Of a stretch of DNA of 64,000 bases, positions 51,609 through 62,400 are shown in pieces. The stretch's first letter is position 1. Every line of letters begins with the position of its first letter. The DNA lies in contig JAMXDE010000015.1 in NCBI GenBank assembly GCA_026770025.1, positions 620,001 to 684,000 of the forward strand. The letters are read 5' to 3'. The notes beneath the pieces were generated by a model, which was not told the origin of the DNA, did no database searches, and saw only the letters and a program-made list of their open reading frames with translations. The translations under genes were made by a program, and so were the position numbers. This DNA is from Craspedostauros australis (lineage: Eukaryota > Bacillariophyta > Bacillariophyceae > Mastogloiales > Achnanthaceae).

Positions 51609-54600
51609 TCATCCACCCAGAGTCTCTCCTTTCCAGAACAGAAGCGGCCTCACTAACGGCCAGTACTTCGCCCATGGAAGGAACTTGGTCATGACGTCGG
51701 CTACGTTTTCCGTTCCGTCTATCTTGCAGAAATGCAGGATCTTCGCAGCTACTGCGGCACGCACGCGGTGGTACGCCAATGCATTGTGTCGTTTGGACAA
51801 CACACTGTTGGGAATGGTGGAGGATGTGATCACGCTCTGGTTGTCTCCGAACATCCAGGCGGGTCCGTCCAGTGGAATCCCCATTGCACGAAGAGTGAGG
51901 CGCATCGCAATCACTTGCTCTGTTGCCTGTCTTGCCGCGACGAATTCCGATCCATAGGTTGCAGTCTCGACAGTGGTCTGGCGTTTGCTGAACCATTCGA
52001 TGGGTGTTTGGTTGAGCAGATGGAGAACACCAGTTGCAGATTTGCCTGTCACTTTGCAGTGCATGAGGTTGGCATCTACAAACGTCGTCATTCGAACTGC
52101 CTTGCCCTTGGGTGTTGGATCGTCGTCTGCGGTCTCCTCTCCAGCGTCACCATATACAGAGTACATCCATTCATGGTCAGGAACCGTGAAGAAGCGCTCG
52201 TGATCTGGAATTCCCATTCTGAACCTGATGGCAGCATCAGAACGCTTTCGGAGGTATCCATACACACGTTTAGCGCGGTCCATGTGACCAATCCTGGGTT
52301 GAGCTCTGAATCTAGACAAAGTCATCACAGCTGCAGCAATATCAAACCGTCCCAATGTGATGCACCATTGAAGGGCGCCGATGAGTGATTGAAACTGTCT
52401 GGTCTCTACAGGGTTTAGTTCACGTGATGTGTCTAGCTCGGGGGCGTCGTTGTGTTCCATGGGACTGGTGTAGGTCCGTGGAAGCTCCCCATGCACCTGT
52501 TCGTAATTCGCCAGCATCCGTTTGATGTAAGATTGCGGGCTCATAGTCAGGGTCCCGTCTTTGTCTCGGTCGAAGTCTGCGCCGAGGTGATACTTGATTG
52601 GTCCTACACCTTTCAACTTGTACTTGTACTTGTTGATGAGCGTGTCGAAGAATGACTGTGGGTCTTCCATGACGGCCATCAGATCATCTACGTACACACA
52701 GATGTATTCCCAGCATCTACCAGCATCCCTCATCCACACATCCGGGTCAGCTTTGCACTGAAAGAACTTCATGTCGCGGAGTGTGTCGGCCAGAGACTCG
52801 TGGAATCGTGCACCAGACGTGCGTAGTCCGTAGAGCGCTTTCACAATGATCATCATGTGACCAGCAAACTCTTGGAACTCAGGACCAGCTACAAAACAGA
52901 TCTTCTCCTTTGTGTACGCTTCTAGATAGGCATTACCAATATCACCCACCATGGGTTTGAGGTTGTTGAGTTCTGCTGCAAGCAGTGCAATCCTGAATGA
53001 TCTGAGATTGACTACTCCTGCATATGCCATATCCTTGCATGGATCCGTTAAGTGCCCTCCTGCTACGCATCTTGCCTTGTGCCGAAGGTCGTGCTTCACG
53101 TCGTACACCCAGAGGAGCTTGATTTGCTTGTACCCGTCTGGTTTCCGAGTGTTCTTTCCGAGATCCTTGAACGTGCCATACTCGTGGAGCTGAGCCATTT
53201 CTTTTCTCTCAGCGTCTACCCACTTGGAGTTGCCGTTCTTCTCGTCAAGCTGGCGTGCTTCCTTTCCGTTCCGTGGAACCTGAACACCAAACTTGAAGAT
53301 AGGACCTTGTGCACGTGTTTTGCGTTTACCAGCATTGATAAGACGATTGAGTTTCTTCTTTCTCTTTGCTAGTTTACGGAATCGCTTCCAGCCAGGCAGA
53401 CTGAGGAGGTTGTTGTCTGCGGCGTACTTTGCACAGGATACAGGGTCGTCTTTGGCAATCACATCCAGTGGTTCCATGGTCACACTGCCATCTTCCCATT
53501 GTACCTTTACGTTGTAGGAGGAGCCGTTGTATTTGCTGTGACTGGAGTGGAATGGACCTTCATGACCGGTGATGGCTTTGAAAACGCACATCTCCCCGTC
53601 GCCGATCTCCTGCTCGTGTTGCTGTTCGATGATGTCAGCTAGATCCGTGTATGCGATGAGCTCTTCAGTGTCGTCGTCGCCGTATGCGATCAGCATCTTG
53701 ATGTTGTCATGGTTGGCTGCGTCACCGTCCTTGATCTTGCGGATCACTCGAGCTCTCCACTTGAGACCATCCTGTTGATGAAGGAAGGTCAATCCGAGGA
53801 GCTCGTCAGGACTGAATTTGGGGGCCTTGACTACACCTGGATCTGATTCTCCATGTGATGTGGCTACCAGGTCATATAGTGCATGCACAACGGGTTGTCT
53901 AGCTTTAGGTGTGCTGTCACTGTCGAAATCATCAGGATTTCCGTTTTCGCTAGCTTCGTCATCCACGTTACCATCCTCCCCAGAATCAGGCAGGGGGTAG
54001 TCTGCCCGAAGGTTTCGCGCGTCATCAGACACACGTCGGATGCTCGAGCGTGGCAACAGCCGTTGCGTTGCATCATCTAGTACCCAGAACGTCAGTTCGT
54101 CACCCTTGTGCTCGCACGGTCCAGCCCAGCGTCCACGCCGTTCTTGCGTGGTGCCTGGGAAGGCAGCATTCCCAACCTTGTAGTACACGGGCTCCCACCA
54201 GTGGAAGTTGAGATACTTGCTCACGTCGGGACGTTGGCCAGTGGCGGCCTGGATGGGTGTGATGTGACCCGCCGTGGACTGTGACAGATGGTTGAGCAGT
54301 CCCACGACGTACAAGGTGCAGATGAGCCAGAACCTGGCAGGGGTGCCAGTTCGGTCCATGATGCCGTTGGTGGTGCGCTTGATATCCTGGATGCGTCGCT
54401 CGACAGGATTCTGATGTTGGTGGTGTGGTTCGGACTGGTGGTCTGCGATGCAGTACTGCCGGAGGATGTCCTTCATCTTGCCTCCGATCTGCGCCGTGGC
54501 GTTGTCGGACATCAACACGTCCATGGCACCATGCTCCCGAATGAAGTCCTGGACAACATGGGGAACATGGGACTCGCTTGCCAGAGGGTACGCCGCTGTG

Positions 54601-57068
54601 AGGCGCGTGTTGGATCCCACAAACACCTGTACCATGGTACATCCACCGTGTCCAGGGACTCCGTCATGATGAGCAGGCGTGTCAGAGAACAACGTGTCCA
54701 TGGAAACAACATCGTGAAGTCGGTTGACATTGGCTGCGGGGAATCTAGACTTATAGTGCTTACGCATGGGATAACGCTCAGACATGCGGTACCACTGGGT
54801 AGTACATGCAAGAGTGTCACGCACGCGGTCTGCTGGAATCCACCCAAAGTACGACCGTAGCGCATGGAAGTTGGGCGCTTTACCCACGATGTTGCGTGGC
54901 CCGGCCTTGATTGCCTTCTCCCCATCCCCGAGCGTTGCAGCGGATTGAGCGTACTGAACGCACTTGGAGATGGTGATGTCGATGTCGTCGTCTTCGCCGC
55001 GTTCGGTTGCGGGAATGTTGTCCAGATCAGCCTCCCCGTCCAGGACAGATGGGTCCCATTCTTGGTCGGAGGTGAAGAACACGTGTGGCAGATCGTCTAG
55101 CTCTGCCTGAGTTGGCTTGTGCATATCCATGTATGCGAGGCCTTGACGCACGGTGAGCGGAATGATGAATCCATCTGGTGTGACGATGGTTTGCCGGCCG
55201 CCAGGGAGGTTCTTTGGTCGCTCATTGACATCCAATCCAAATGCCGCGAGTTGGTTGGCAGAATGGATGGTGCGCCCTTTCCCGTAGTTGGCGTACTGAT
55301 GGAACCAACCAATCACCGGTCCTGAGGTGGTCTGGATGACAGCGGTGGCCGTGACCAGCGCCAGATCCTTGATCTCTGCGTCACCGATTCCAGAAACATC
55401 AGCACGGTTGGACGTGGACTCCATCACCAGCATGTCATCTCCAACGAGACCGCCATTCGCACCTCCATCCACCAATGCGCCTTGCACAGTCACGTTCGTG
55501 TTGTTGAACTTGTACGATACGTTCGTGTGAGACAGGGTGTAGGTGCGACCGTCAATGACGAGGGTAGTCGGTGGGCCCCCGGACGCGCTAGACATGGCAT
55601 TGGAAAGCATACGGTTGATTGCTGTTCCTGCGGTAGAACTAGATTCGTTATTGTTACTACCATTGTCGTTGGTCTGGGTGTCCTGTTGGTCGTTCTGGTT
55701 GGACGTGGATCCACTGCGGTTGGTGTTGTTGGCGGAACGCCTAGGCTTGTCCTTCTTACCACGTCCAGACTTGACTCGCCGGGCTTGGAGGAAGTCGCTG
55801 CGTTGCTTGTCCGACAGCTTCTGGAACTCCTCACGCGGCAGCCGTTCTCGTGTCTCCTTGCTGTAGTCCTTGTTTGGCTTCCAGAGATTGGGTCCGTCGT
55901 CCTTATCCTTCCCACGTTGCTTGCGCTGGTCGGCATTGTTGGCCTGGCGCGGCGGCTTTGGCTTGTTGGCGTCGTGGCCATCGAGTTGGACGGCGTACGA
56001 CCGAACGAGCTCCACGAGGGTGTCGAACTCCATGGTGGTTGCGGACTTGCCGGGTGAGTAGGCCAGGATAGCGGTCTGCAGGTAGTCAGTCTGGAAGATA
56101 GACTGGTACAGAGCCTTGTCTGCCTCGATGGCGTTGGTCAACCACTCCTTCTTCGTTGCGTCATCGATTGGATCATCACGCAAAGCCTCAAGTTCGTGAA
56201 CCTTGTGTTGCCACAGGTCCAGAAACTGTTCACGAGTCTTGCGCCACTGTTTATCCAGCTTGAACTTGATGATCTCGTCTCGGATGCGTCGGATGGTGTT
56301 GACGGCGGTGGCACCGGTGGTGTACTCGCGGACCAGCCTGCAGTAGACGGCTTGTCCATCACAGATCGATTCGTATGGAGTGACACACTTCCTACTCTTC
56401 GTGGTCTGCAGGTTGGATACAAACACGTTGAACATGAAGGTGGACTGCACTTTGAAGAGTTCGGCTTGTTCATCGGATGGGGAGTAGTCAACATCGAGAA
56501 CATTGGAGATGCCATGAGCAGCAGCGGTGGCACGCAGACGACGATGGAACGTAGCGAAGTACTTGTCATCAGACAACTTTGGGTAGTCGCTAATGTTACG
56601 CTTGATGCTACGGTTGAAATCTGCGGCGAGGTCGCGTCCAGTCTTCTCCGTTGGTTCGGTCTTCGTTGGTTCGAAGGGGAATGCGCTGGTGGTTCCATCG
56701 GGCATGGCAGCTGAGGATGCGGGCGAGGGTGTGAACGTCCGGGCGACATACTCCATGTACGAAGCTTGGTTGAGTTCCCGCCATGTCTCTGCAGTGGGAT
56801 TAGGTTGAACACTGAACCAGCCAATGGCATTTATGAATTTCCGGATTGCTACCTTAGACAGTTGGGCTACGTAGTCGGATCCTGGATCAGGCACCTGGAT
56901 GGTGACGTCCATATCGAGCATGTCTTCGCGATGGAGCGAAGCGAAATCCATGATGGTTTGGATCTCTTCGTTGTGCAAGATAAGCCATTCATTGGATGAG
57001 TCGTCATATCCGAGAACGCTGAGGACGTGCGCCAGGATGGGGTCGTTGATTGGGATTGCGTTGGACAT
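51609..57068 (-). CDS. Copia C Gag-Pol polyprotein (1819 residues)
   Basis: Single intact frame. A Gag-like N-terminal half (about 1-510) has no CCHC knuckle but a basic Lys/Arg tract near 390-470. The protease has VDGGANGG (D534), DGG in place of the usual DSG/DTG. No HHCC zinc region precedes the integrase; instead LRSYFGWIPADRVRDTL. Integrase DDE: D791 (SMDTLF), D855 (MSDNAT), E890 (NPVERR). After it a chromodomain-like stretch (YNVKVQWEDGSVTMEPLD, then PGWKRFRKLAKRKKK). RT with CVYVDD (D1461 first); RNase H with KSATGVLHLLNQ, then ATYGSEFVAARQA and ADVMTKFL. This is a divergent copia lineage of the kind common in diatoms. Gag and Pol are continuous with no recoding site. The identical LTR parts imply a recent insertion. 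Confidence 0.92.
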   Translation of the reverse strand: MSNAIPINDPILAHVLSVLGYDDSSNEWLILHNEEIQTIMDFASLHREDMLDMDVTIQVPDPGSDYVAQLSKVAIRKFINAIGWFSVQPNPTAETWRELNQASYMEYVARTFTPSPASSAAMPDGTTSAFPFEPTKTEPTEKTGRDLAADFNRSIKRNISDYPKLSDDKYFATFHRRLRATAAAHGISNVLDVDYSPSDEQAELFKVQSTFMFNVFVSNLQTTKSRKCVTPYESICDGQAVYCRLVREYTTGATAVNTIRRIRDEIIKFKLDKQWRKTREQFLDLWQHKVHELEALRDDPIDDATKKEWLTNAIEADKALYQSIFQTDYLQTAILAYSPGKSATTMEFDTLVELVRSYAVQLDGHDANKPKPPRQANNADQRKQRGKDKDDGPNLWKPNKDYSKETRERLPREEFQKLSDKQRSDFLQARRVKSGRGKKDKPRRSANNTNRSGSTSNQNDQQDTQTNDNGSNNNESSSTAGTAINRMLSNAMSSASGGPPTTLVIDGRTYTLSHTNVSYKFNNTNVTVQGALVDGGANGGLVGDDMLVMESTSNRADVSGIGDAEIKDLALVTATAVIQTTSGPVIGWFHQYANYGKGRTIHSANQLAAFGLDVNERPKNLPGGRQTIVTPDGFIIPLTVRQGLAYMDMHKPTQAELDDLPHVFFTSDQEWDPSVLDGEADLDNIPATERGEDDDIDITISKCVQYAQSAATLGDGEKAIKAGPRNIVGKAPNFHALRSYFGWIPADRVRDTLACTTQWYRMSERYPMRKHYKSRFPAANVNRLHDVVSMDTLFSDTPAHHDGVPGHGGCTMVQVFVGSNTRLTAAYPLASESHVPHVVQDFIREHGAMDVLMSDNATAQIGGKMKDILRQYCIADHQSEPHHQHQNPVERRIQDIKRTTNGIMDRTGTPARFWLICTLYVVGLLNHLSQSTAGHITPIQAATGQRPDVSKYLNFHWWEPVYYKVGNAAFPGTTQERRGRWAGPCEHKGDELTFWVLDDATQRLLPRSSIRRVSDDARNLRADYPLPDSGEDGNVDDEASENGNPDDFDSDSTPKARQPVVHALYDLVATSHGESDPGVVKAPKFSPDELLGLTFLHQQDGLKWRARVIRKIKDGDAANHDNIKMLIAYGDDDTEELIAYTDLADIIEQQHEQEIGDGEMCVFKAITGHEGPFHSSHSKYNGSSYNVKVQWEDGSVTMEPLDVIAKDDPVSCAKYAADNNLLSLPGWKRFRKLAKRKKKLNRLINAGKRKTRAQGPIFKFGVQVPRNGKEARQLDEKNGNSKWVDAERKEMAQLHEYGTFKDLGKNTRKPDGYKQIKLLWVYDVKHDLRHKARCVAGGHLTDPCKDMAYAGVVNLRSFRIALLAAELNNLKPMVGDIGNAYLEAYTKEKICFVAGPEFQEFAGHMMIIVKALYGLRTSGARFHESLADTLRDMKFFQCKADPDVWMRDAGRCWEYICVYVDDLMAVMEDPQSFFDTLINKYKYKLKGVGPIKYHLGADFDRDKDGTLTMSPQSYIKRMLANYEQVHGELPRTYTSPMEHNDAPELDTSRELNPVETRQFQSLIGALQWCITLGRFDIAAAVMTLSRFRAQPRIGHMDRAKRVYGYLRKRSDAAIRFRMGIPDHERFFTVPDHEWMYSVYGDAGEETADDDPTPKGKAVRMTTFVDANLMHCKVTGKSATGVLHLLNQTPIEWFSKRQTTVETATYGSEFVAARQATEQVIAMRLTLRAMGIPLDGPAWMFGDNQSVITSSTIPNSVLSKRHNALAYHRVRAAVAAKILHFCKIDGTENVADVMTKFLPWAKYWPLVRPLLFWKGETLGG

Positions 57069-58622
57069 CGTGTAGCTGGGCGTTGCGATGATGTGGTCGT
57101 TGGTCCAATTTGTTATTATTATCGGACAAGTATTTTCCCGCAGCTCCCAGGAAAGTGGTCACACTTGGAAATGACTGCGCCGTCCGCTGTGATGTCGAGA
57201 CGTTCGCCAGAATGTGACGGTGAACTTCTGTGCCTATCGGAATTCGTCGGGATTGGAAGTGGTGCCGGATGGAAAGCGCCAGTGATGGCGAAGGTGTCAA
57301 CGGTATCTCAAGTGGACTGTAGTTGGGTGATCTTGGATGACTGATTGATAAAAACACCCAATGGGACCAAGCGAATTTCCCGATTGACCGAATGCGAAGA
57401 CGATGAAAAATGTCAGTCAGGACCGTGTGAATTTCCTGGTTGGATTATTTGTTGGCGCGCGACCCGAAGTCGGATGAATGACTGGGATAGCGAAGGAGTT
57501 GTGAACCGATGTGACGCGCCAGTGATTGTGCGAACCGAAGGAATTCACAGCCAATCAGAAGGGTGGACTGAGCGCAAATGGGCGTTGTTGATGGAATTGT
57601 TGTTATTTTGTTGGTCTTGAAACGATGAAACGTCGCGGATGGATTGCGCGTTGGATGGCCCTGCCCGTTCGGATTTCGTCTCTCCGAACGCTGTGTTCTT
57701 GCGCTTGTTCAGCTGTGCTCCACCAGGATGTGGTGCACCTTTGGTTTCACCCAGTTGGACCTTCGATCCAATCCGTGCCTCCTTTGAGTGCCACGGATCA
57801 GCTTGCTATACGTCTTTTAGATCTGGCAGCAGCTTGCCCGATGTACCTGATACTAACAGGATTTTGCACGCTAATGAGCGCGGTGCCCCCCAGGTGCCAG
57901 CAGTCGCTTTGATTCACTTGGTTCCACCACTCGCGTTTTCGTCCAGCGTATACCTGCCTTCCGGTGTCGTTAGACTCACTTGGTGATATTGCTATCAGCA
58001 CAATGCTAGCTTTACGGGTTGCATCCGCGGTATTCCTACCGATCACGTTTCTTCCCCAGTCAAGGGCAGACGCTAGTCTGGTTAGCAGTTATCTCTGCGT
58101 CCCTTTTGGACGTTAACCGATCTCAAGTACGGCTTAGACTTAGTGTTAACGACTGACCAGGTCGCGACAACTCACGTTGAGATTGCCGATAGGTTTCAGA
58201 GGGCCTTTGCGCTCCAAGTTTTTACGTGTGTCTTGCTTCACGGGCTTTCACCTTTGTCGATGCTGACCAGGCCAAGTGTTTACGTGTGACTTGCTTCACG
58301 GGCTTTTACACCTTTGTCTTTTAGCTGACCGGCTATCGTAAGTAACGCAGTGGTGCGGAACTTGGTTTGTTGGGAAGAATTACTCCACCTGCGATATTCG
58401 CAACAGCGGGTGAGCCTTTCTGCACTTTAGCAGGGCAAAGCGGGTGTGGCGGCACGTAGCAATCTGCACACACGAGCAATTGGGTTCGTCGTCACGAACG
58501 CGTTGGGCCTTTCTTGGGCCGGAATCAAAAGGAAGGGGACAGCGTGATGTCACCAGGGCATGCGCAGCACTTCGGTATCCGTTCACTCTCACGATAGATG
58601 CTTGCGACTGTTAATCTGATAA
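57069..58622 (-). other. Long 5' leader of copia C
   Basis: 1.55 kb between 5' LTR and ATG, unusually long for a copia element. It contains a roughly 60 bp tandem duplication at 58216-58334. The primer-binding region after the LTR reads TTATCAGATTAACAG on the minus strand. Plus-strand ORFs here (57639-57986 and others) look spurious. Confidence 0.6.
58216..58334. repeat. Two-copy tandem repeat of about 60 bp
   Basis: 58216-58273 and 58274-58334 share TTTACGTGTG, CTTGCTTCACGGGCTTT, CACCTTTGTC and GCTGACC, with small indels. Confidence 0.85.
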
Positions 58623-59202
58623 ACAGCAATTACACACAGGACAAGAAGGGGAGCACCAAACACTGCACTTACTACGCCGCCAGGGTGATCAAGCCAAGAG
58701 GTGGAGTTGGTGTGTTTGGTGTATTTGGTTGCTATGTTATTGGTGTGTCAATTGATGATTGAGTGTGAATTATGAGATGATGATCTCCTATTTCTAATGA
58801 TGGTGCCTATTGCACGGTTGCTAACATGCTGCTCGATTACCTCGTGGTTTATCTCGCAGTCTTTCCTAAAACATTGCCCAAGATGGCATGTTGATTTACA
58901 CGATATCCCATGTTATTCTTGCCCTTGGGTCTTTCTTCATCTCTCCTGGTCTTGCCTAATCTTGACCTCTGTTTGATCACATATGGATTGATCCGTCTAC
59001 GTCGACGGGGTGCATGCATCACCCCTGACGATGTTGTTTTGGATCCTAAGTATTGTTGCCACGTGCTCGATGATGCACTCGGCATGGCTAGACAGGTCAG
59101 CGTACCATGACTAAAACATAATCTCGATTCCGAGGATCACAATGACCGATCCTCTGACGTCATACGATGATGTCAGTGCCTACGTCATGTTCGATGACCG
59201 TA
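58623..59202 (-). repeat. 5' LTR of copia C, interrupted
   Basis: 580 bp identical to 50878-51457. The remaining roughly 127 bp should lie beyond copia D, outside the window. Confidence 0.75.
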
Positions 59203-59388
59203 TGTGCAGGTTTTTCACGTGACCGGAGGTGTTGGGGGTGAAACCTGTCTGTTCTGAAAAATTATGACTGTGCGGAACGGTCATTTGCTCAACGTGGATC
59301 CTACACGTGGTTTGTGCGGTATCGTCTGTCCATCGACACCCATCGTTCGGATTCGGCCAGATTCGGGAATTGGCACTAAATCTGCACA
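59203..59388 (-). repeat. 3' LTR of copia D
   Basis: 186 bp with 7 bp perfect terminal inverted repeats TGTGCAG...CTGCACA. It starts right after the polypurine tract. Short compared with the other LTRs here. Confidence 0.78.
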
Positions 59389-59421
59389 CTCCCTCTTGTC
59401 GGTGGCACGGGCGGACCGCGC

Positions 59422-62400
59422 TTACCATCCCAATAATCGCAATCGCAGAGATTCGAATAGCGGGCGTGCCAAGGGCTTGGTGAATATGTCAGCCATCTGG
59501 TCCAACGTGTCGACCTTTTCGATGGTGATGAGCCCTTTGCTGACAGCTTCACGGAAGTGATGGTATTTGACATTGATGTGCTTGGTACGAGGACGCATTC
59601 TGGGTGCGTTGGCGAGTTCGAGGGCACCGGAGTTGTCCTCAAATGCTGTGCAGTGAACTGTTGGTGGCGAAGTGTCGAATGACGATATGTGTTGCTTCAT
59701 TTCGTTGATGAGGTGTATCATGGGTATAACCTCTCGTAGAGCTTGGCTGAGAGCTACATACTCGGCTTCTGTGGTGCTGAGTGTAACTTCTGTTTGCAGT
59801 TTGGAGTTCCATATGATGGGGAATCCTGCATACAGGACGACGTATCCAGTGCGACTTTTTGCCGTGTTGGGGTCGTTGTTGGCTTGTGAGAAGCCTCCTG
59901 CGAAATCTGCATCAGCGTAGCAGTGAATGGAGTCGTTGGTAGGTGAGATACGGAGTCCCTTGTCCCGTGTGTGAGCGAGGTATCGTACAATCCGTTCGAT
60001 GGCATCTTCGTGTGACTTCATTGGATGAGCCATGAAGCGTGCACATTGATGGACTGCGAAGCAGATGTCAGGTCTCGTCGATCGCGTGAGGAAGTTGAGC
60101 ATCCCCACAACCGATCGATAATCGAATCGTCGAGTGGCAGCGGGGCCACCGGTGTCTTTGTGTAGGAGCGGTTTGACGGCTGGCGTCGAATAGGTTCGTC
60201 CTGGTGCATTAGGATCGATCTTGGTTGCTCGTATGATTCGGTCTATGAGTTGCGGTTGTGTGAGTGTGATGGTGTCATTTGTGCGTTGAATGTGAACGCC
60301 CAGATATTCACTCATGTTGCCTTCGTCGGTTAGCGTAAACCGTGCCTTGAGGCGCTCGATGATGTCATCAATCTCGTGTTTGTGTGGGCCAATGATGATG
60401 GCATCGTCAACGTACAGCAGAATGGATGTGTTGCCTTTGTAGAGAAGACATTCATCGACTTGGCTTTGCCGGAATCCATGCTGCATTAATCCGTCAACCA
60501 CATGTCGGTGCCATACCAAAGCTGCTTGCTTGGTGCCGTACAGATTCTTCTTGAGCTTGAGAACGTGAGACTTGCTGTCTCCGTCCACGTTGCACCCCTG
60601 AGGTACTTGCATGAAGATGTCGCATTCCACATCCGCTTGCGGGAACGCCAGAACGAAGTCGATTTGGCGAGTGTGCCAACGCCGTTGGACGGCCATAGTG
60701 AGGAATGTCCGAATGGTGGACCATTGCACGACTGGAGCAAATGTTTCCCAGTAGTTGACACCATATTGTTGCTCTCCTCCATGCACGCATAGCCGTGCTT
60801 TCCACTTGTAGATCTCGCCGGTTGCGAGTCTGCGTTTGCGTTTGAATGACCAGACGGCTTTCAGGATCTTGTGCCCTTTTGGCACTTGATTGCGTTGCAC
60901 GACCTCCCAATGTTGTCTGGACTGGTGGTCTTCGATCTCCTTGTGCATTGCCTCGATGAACTTGTCGCGGTCGTTCTGCTTCTGCATTTGCCCCCAGTAC
61001 ATGGTGTCATCGTCTGCGAGTGTTGCCGCGAATGACATGGGGTGCAGGTCGCCGGAGTTCATGTTGAGGATGTCAGATGCATGGAAGGATCGAGCTGTGT
61101 GCGTGTGGTATGATTGGAGTTGGAGTGTAAGCTGGTTGGTCTCTGCACGTTCTGTTGCGGATGGAGCGGATCGTGATGCGTTCTGCGTGACGATGGCGTG
61201 TGTAGGTGTAGCTCCCTCTGAAGGTGAGCTTGCTGGCTGTCTTGGAAGACTTTGCCTCGGAAGGCTGGACCTCGGAAGGTTGTGCCCCGGAAGGCTGGGC
61301 CTCGGAAGGCTGTGCCCCGGAAGGCTGGGCCTCGGAAGGCTGTGCCTCGGAAGGCTGTGCCCCGGAAGGCTGGGCCTCGGAAGGCTGTGCAACTTGTGCT
61401 GCATGTCAAGCTGGAATGGCTTGGCGTCAAGTGCAGCGTGTGTGGTCCCCGGAGGACGTGTGCTTGCGGAAAGCTGGTGCTGAACAGCATGTGTGATGCG
61501 TTCGGAGCGCATCTGCTGCGAGGGCTTGGCTGGTTCGTCGATGTGCGTGAGACGCTGCCACTGTGATGCGCCAGGACGCATTAGCGGGTTGGTCTTGACT
61601 GTTTGGAACCTGTCGTCGAAGTTCAGATGGAACTGTGGCGATATGTACCCTGTGTCGATCTTGAGAACGATAGGCACGCTGCTCGCATGTTCAGCTGACA
61701 TGCCAAGGAAGATGGCAATGTTGGCGCGGCTGCTCCACTTGGGAACCTGAGATCCCTGTTGGAGTGCGGCCATGAGGATGTATACAGGGCATCCAAATGT
61801 GTGAAAGTGTTGCATTGAGGGTCGGACCTCGATCTGCGCGAATCGCTGGAGTGGCGATATACCTCCCTCTCGAGCAGCGTTCCTTCGGATCTCGGAGGCG
61901 TAGCGCAGAGCATACGGCCACAGAGACGGATGAATGGCATCATGCCAATGGTGCTGCGCATGCAAGAGCATCGAGCGAGCGGACTCTTGGAGGTCGCGAA
62001 TGCGTCGCTCGGCGACGCCATTCTGATGATGAGCGTTGACTCCACAGAATGTGATGGTTTGATTTGCCGATGCGACAGCCGTGCGGAACAGCTGCTCAGC
62101 GAATCTGCCGTTGTCGGCGTGGTAGTGGTGTATGCGGACACCGAAGGAGTGAGCATAGCGCTCGAAAGCCTGCTTGGCTTGCAGTGTGTCGGCACCAGAC
62201 TGGGTGAGCTGCAAGTGAACGTAGTCAATACCGGAGTACTGATCAACGAACACTGTCGCGCATGTGTATCGCGACCAGGTGTGCGTGCCCTTTTGCTGCG
62301 GAAGCACCCCAGGTTGGCGAGAGACGATCTGATCGACTGACACGATGTGCCCTGGGAATCGCGCTCGCTTGACGACGCGTGTGATGCGATTTGGCTTGCG

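Larger units (their letters stand above)
50878..59202 (-). mobile_element. Copia C: Ty1/copia-type element nested in copia B
   Basis: An identical 580 bp sequence occurs at 50878-51457 and 58623-59202. The left copy probably continues to 51584, where it meets the polypurine TATAGGGGAG, giving a 707 bp LTR. The right copy is cut at 59202, exactly where a complete short LTR of copia D begins. So copia C sits in copia B, and copia D sits in the 5' LTR of copia C. Polyprotein 57068-51609 is intact. The flanking five bases on the visible side are GATAG (50873-50877). Confidence 0.88.

Noticed and set aside
57639-57986. 115-codon plus-strand ORF in the copia C leader
   Set aside because: Opposite strand to the element, no domain, within a leader region.
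50878-59202. Ectopic recombination between two copia C copies to explain the lack of target duplication
   Set aside because: The exact abutment of a complete copia D LTR at 59202 is explained more simply by copia D inserting into the copia C LTR. Not excluded until the right flank is read.
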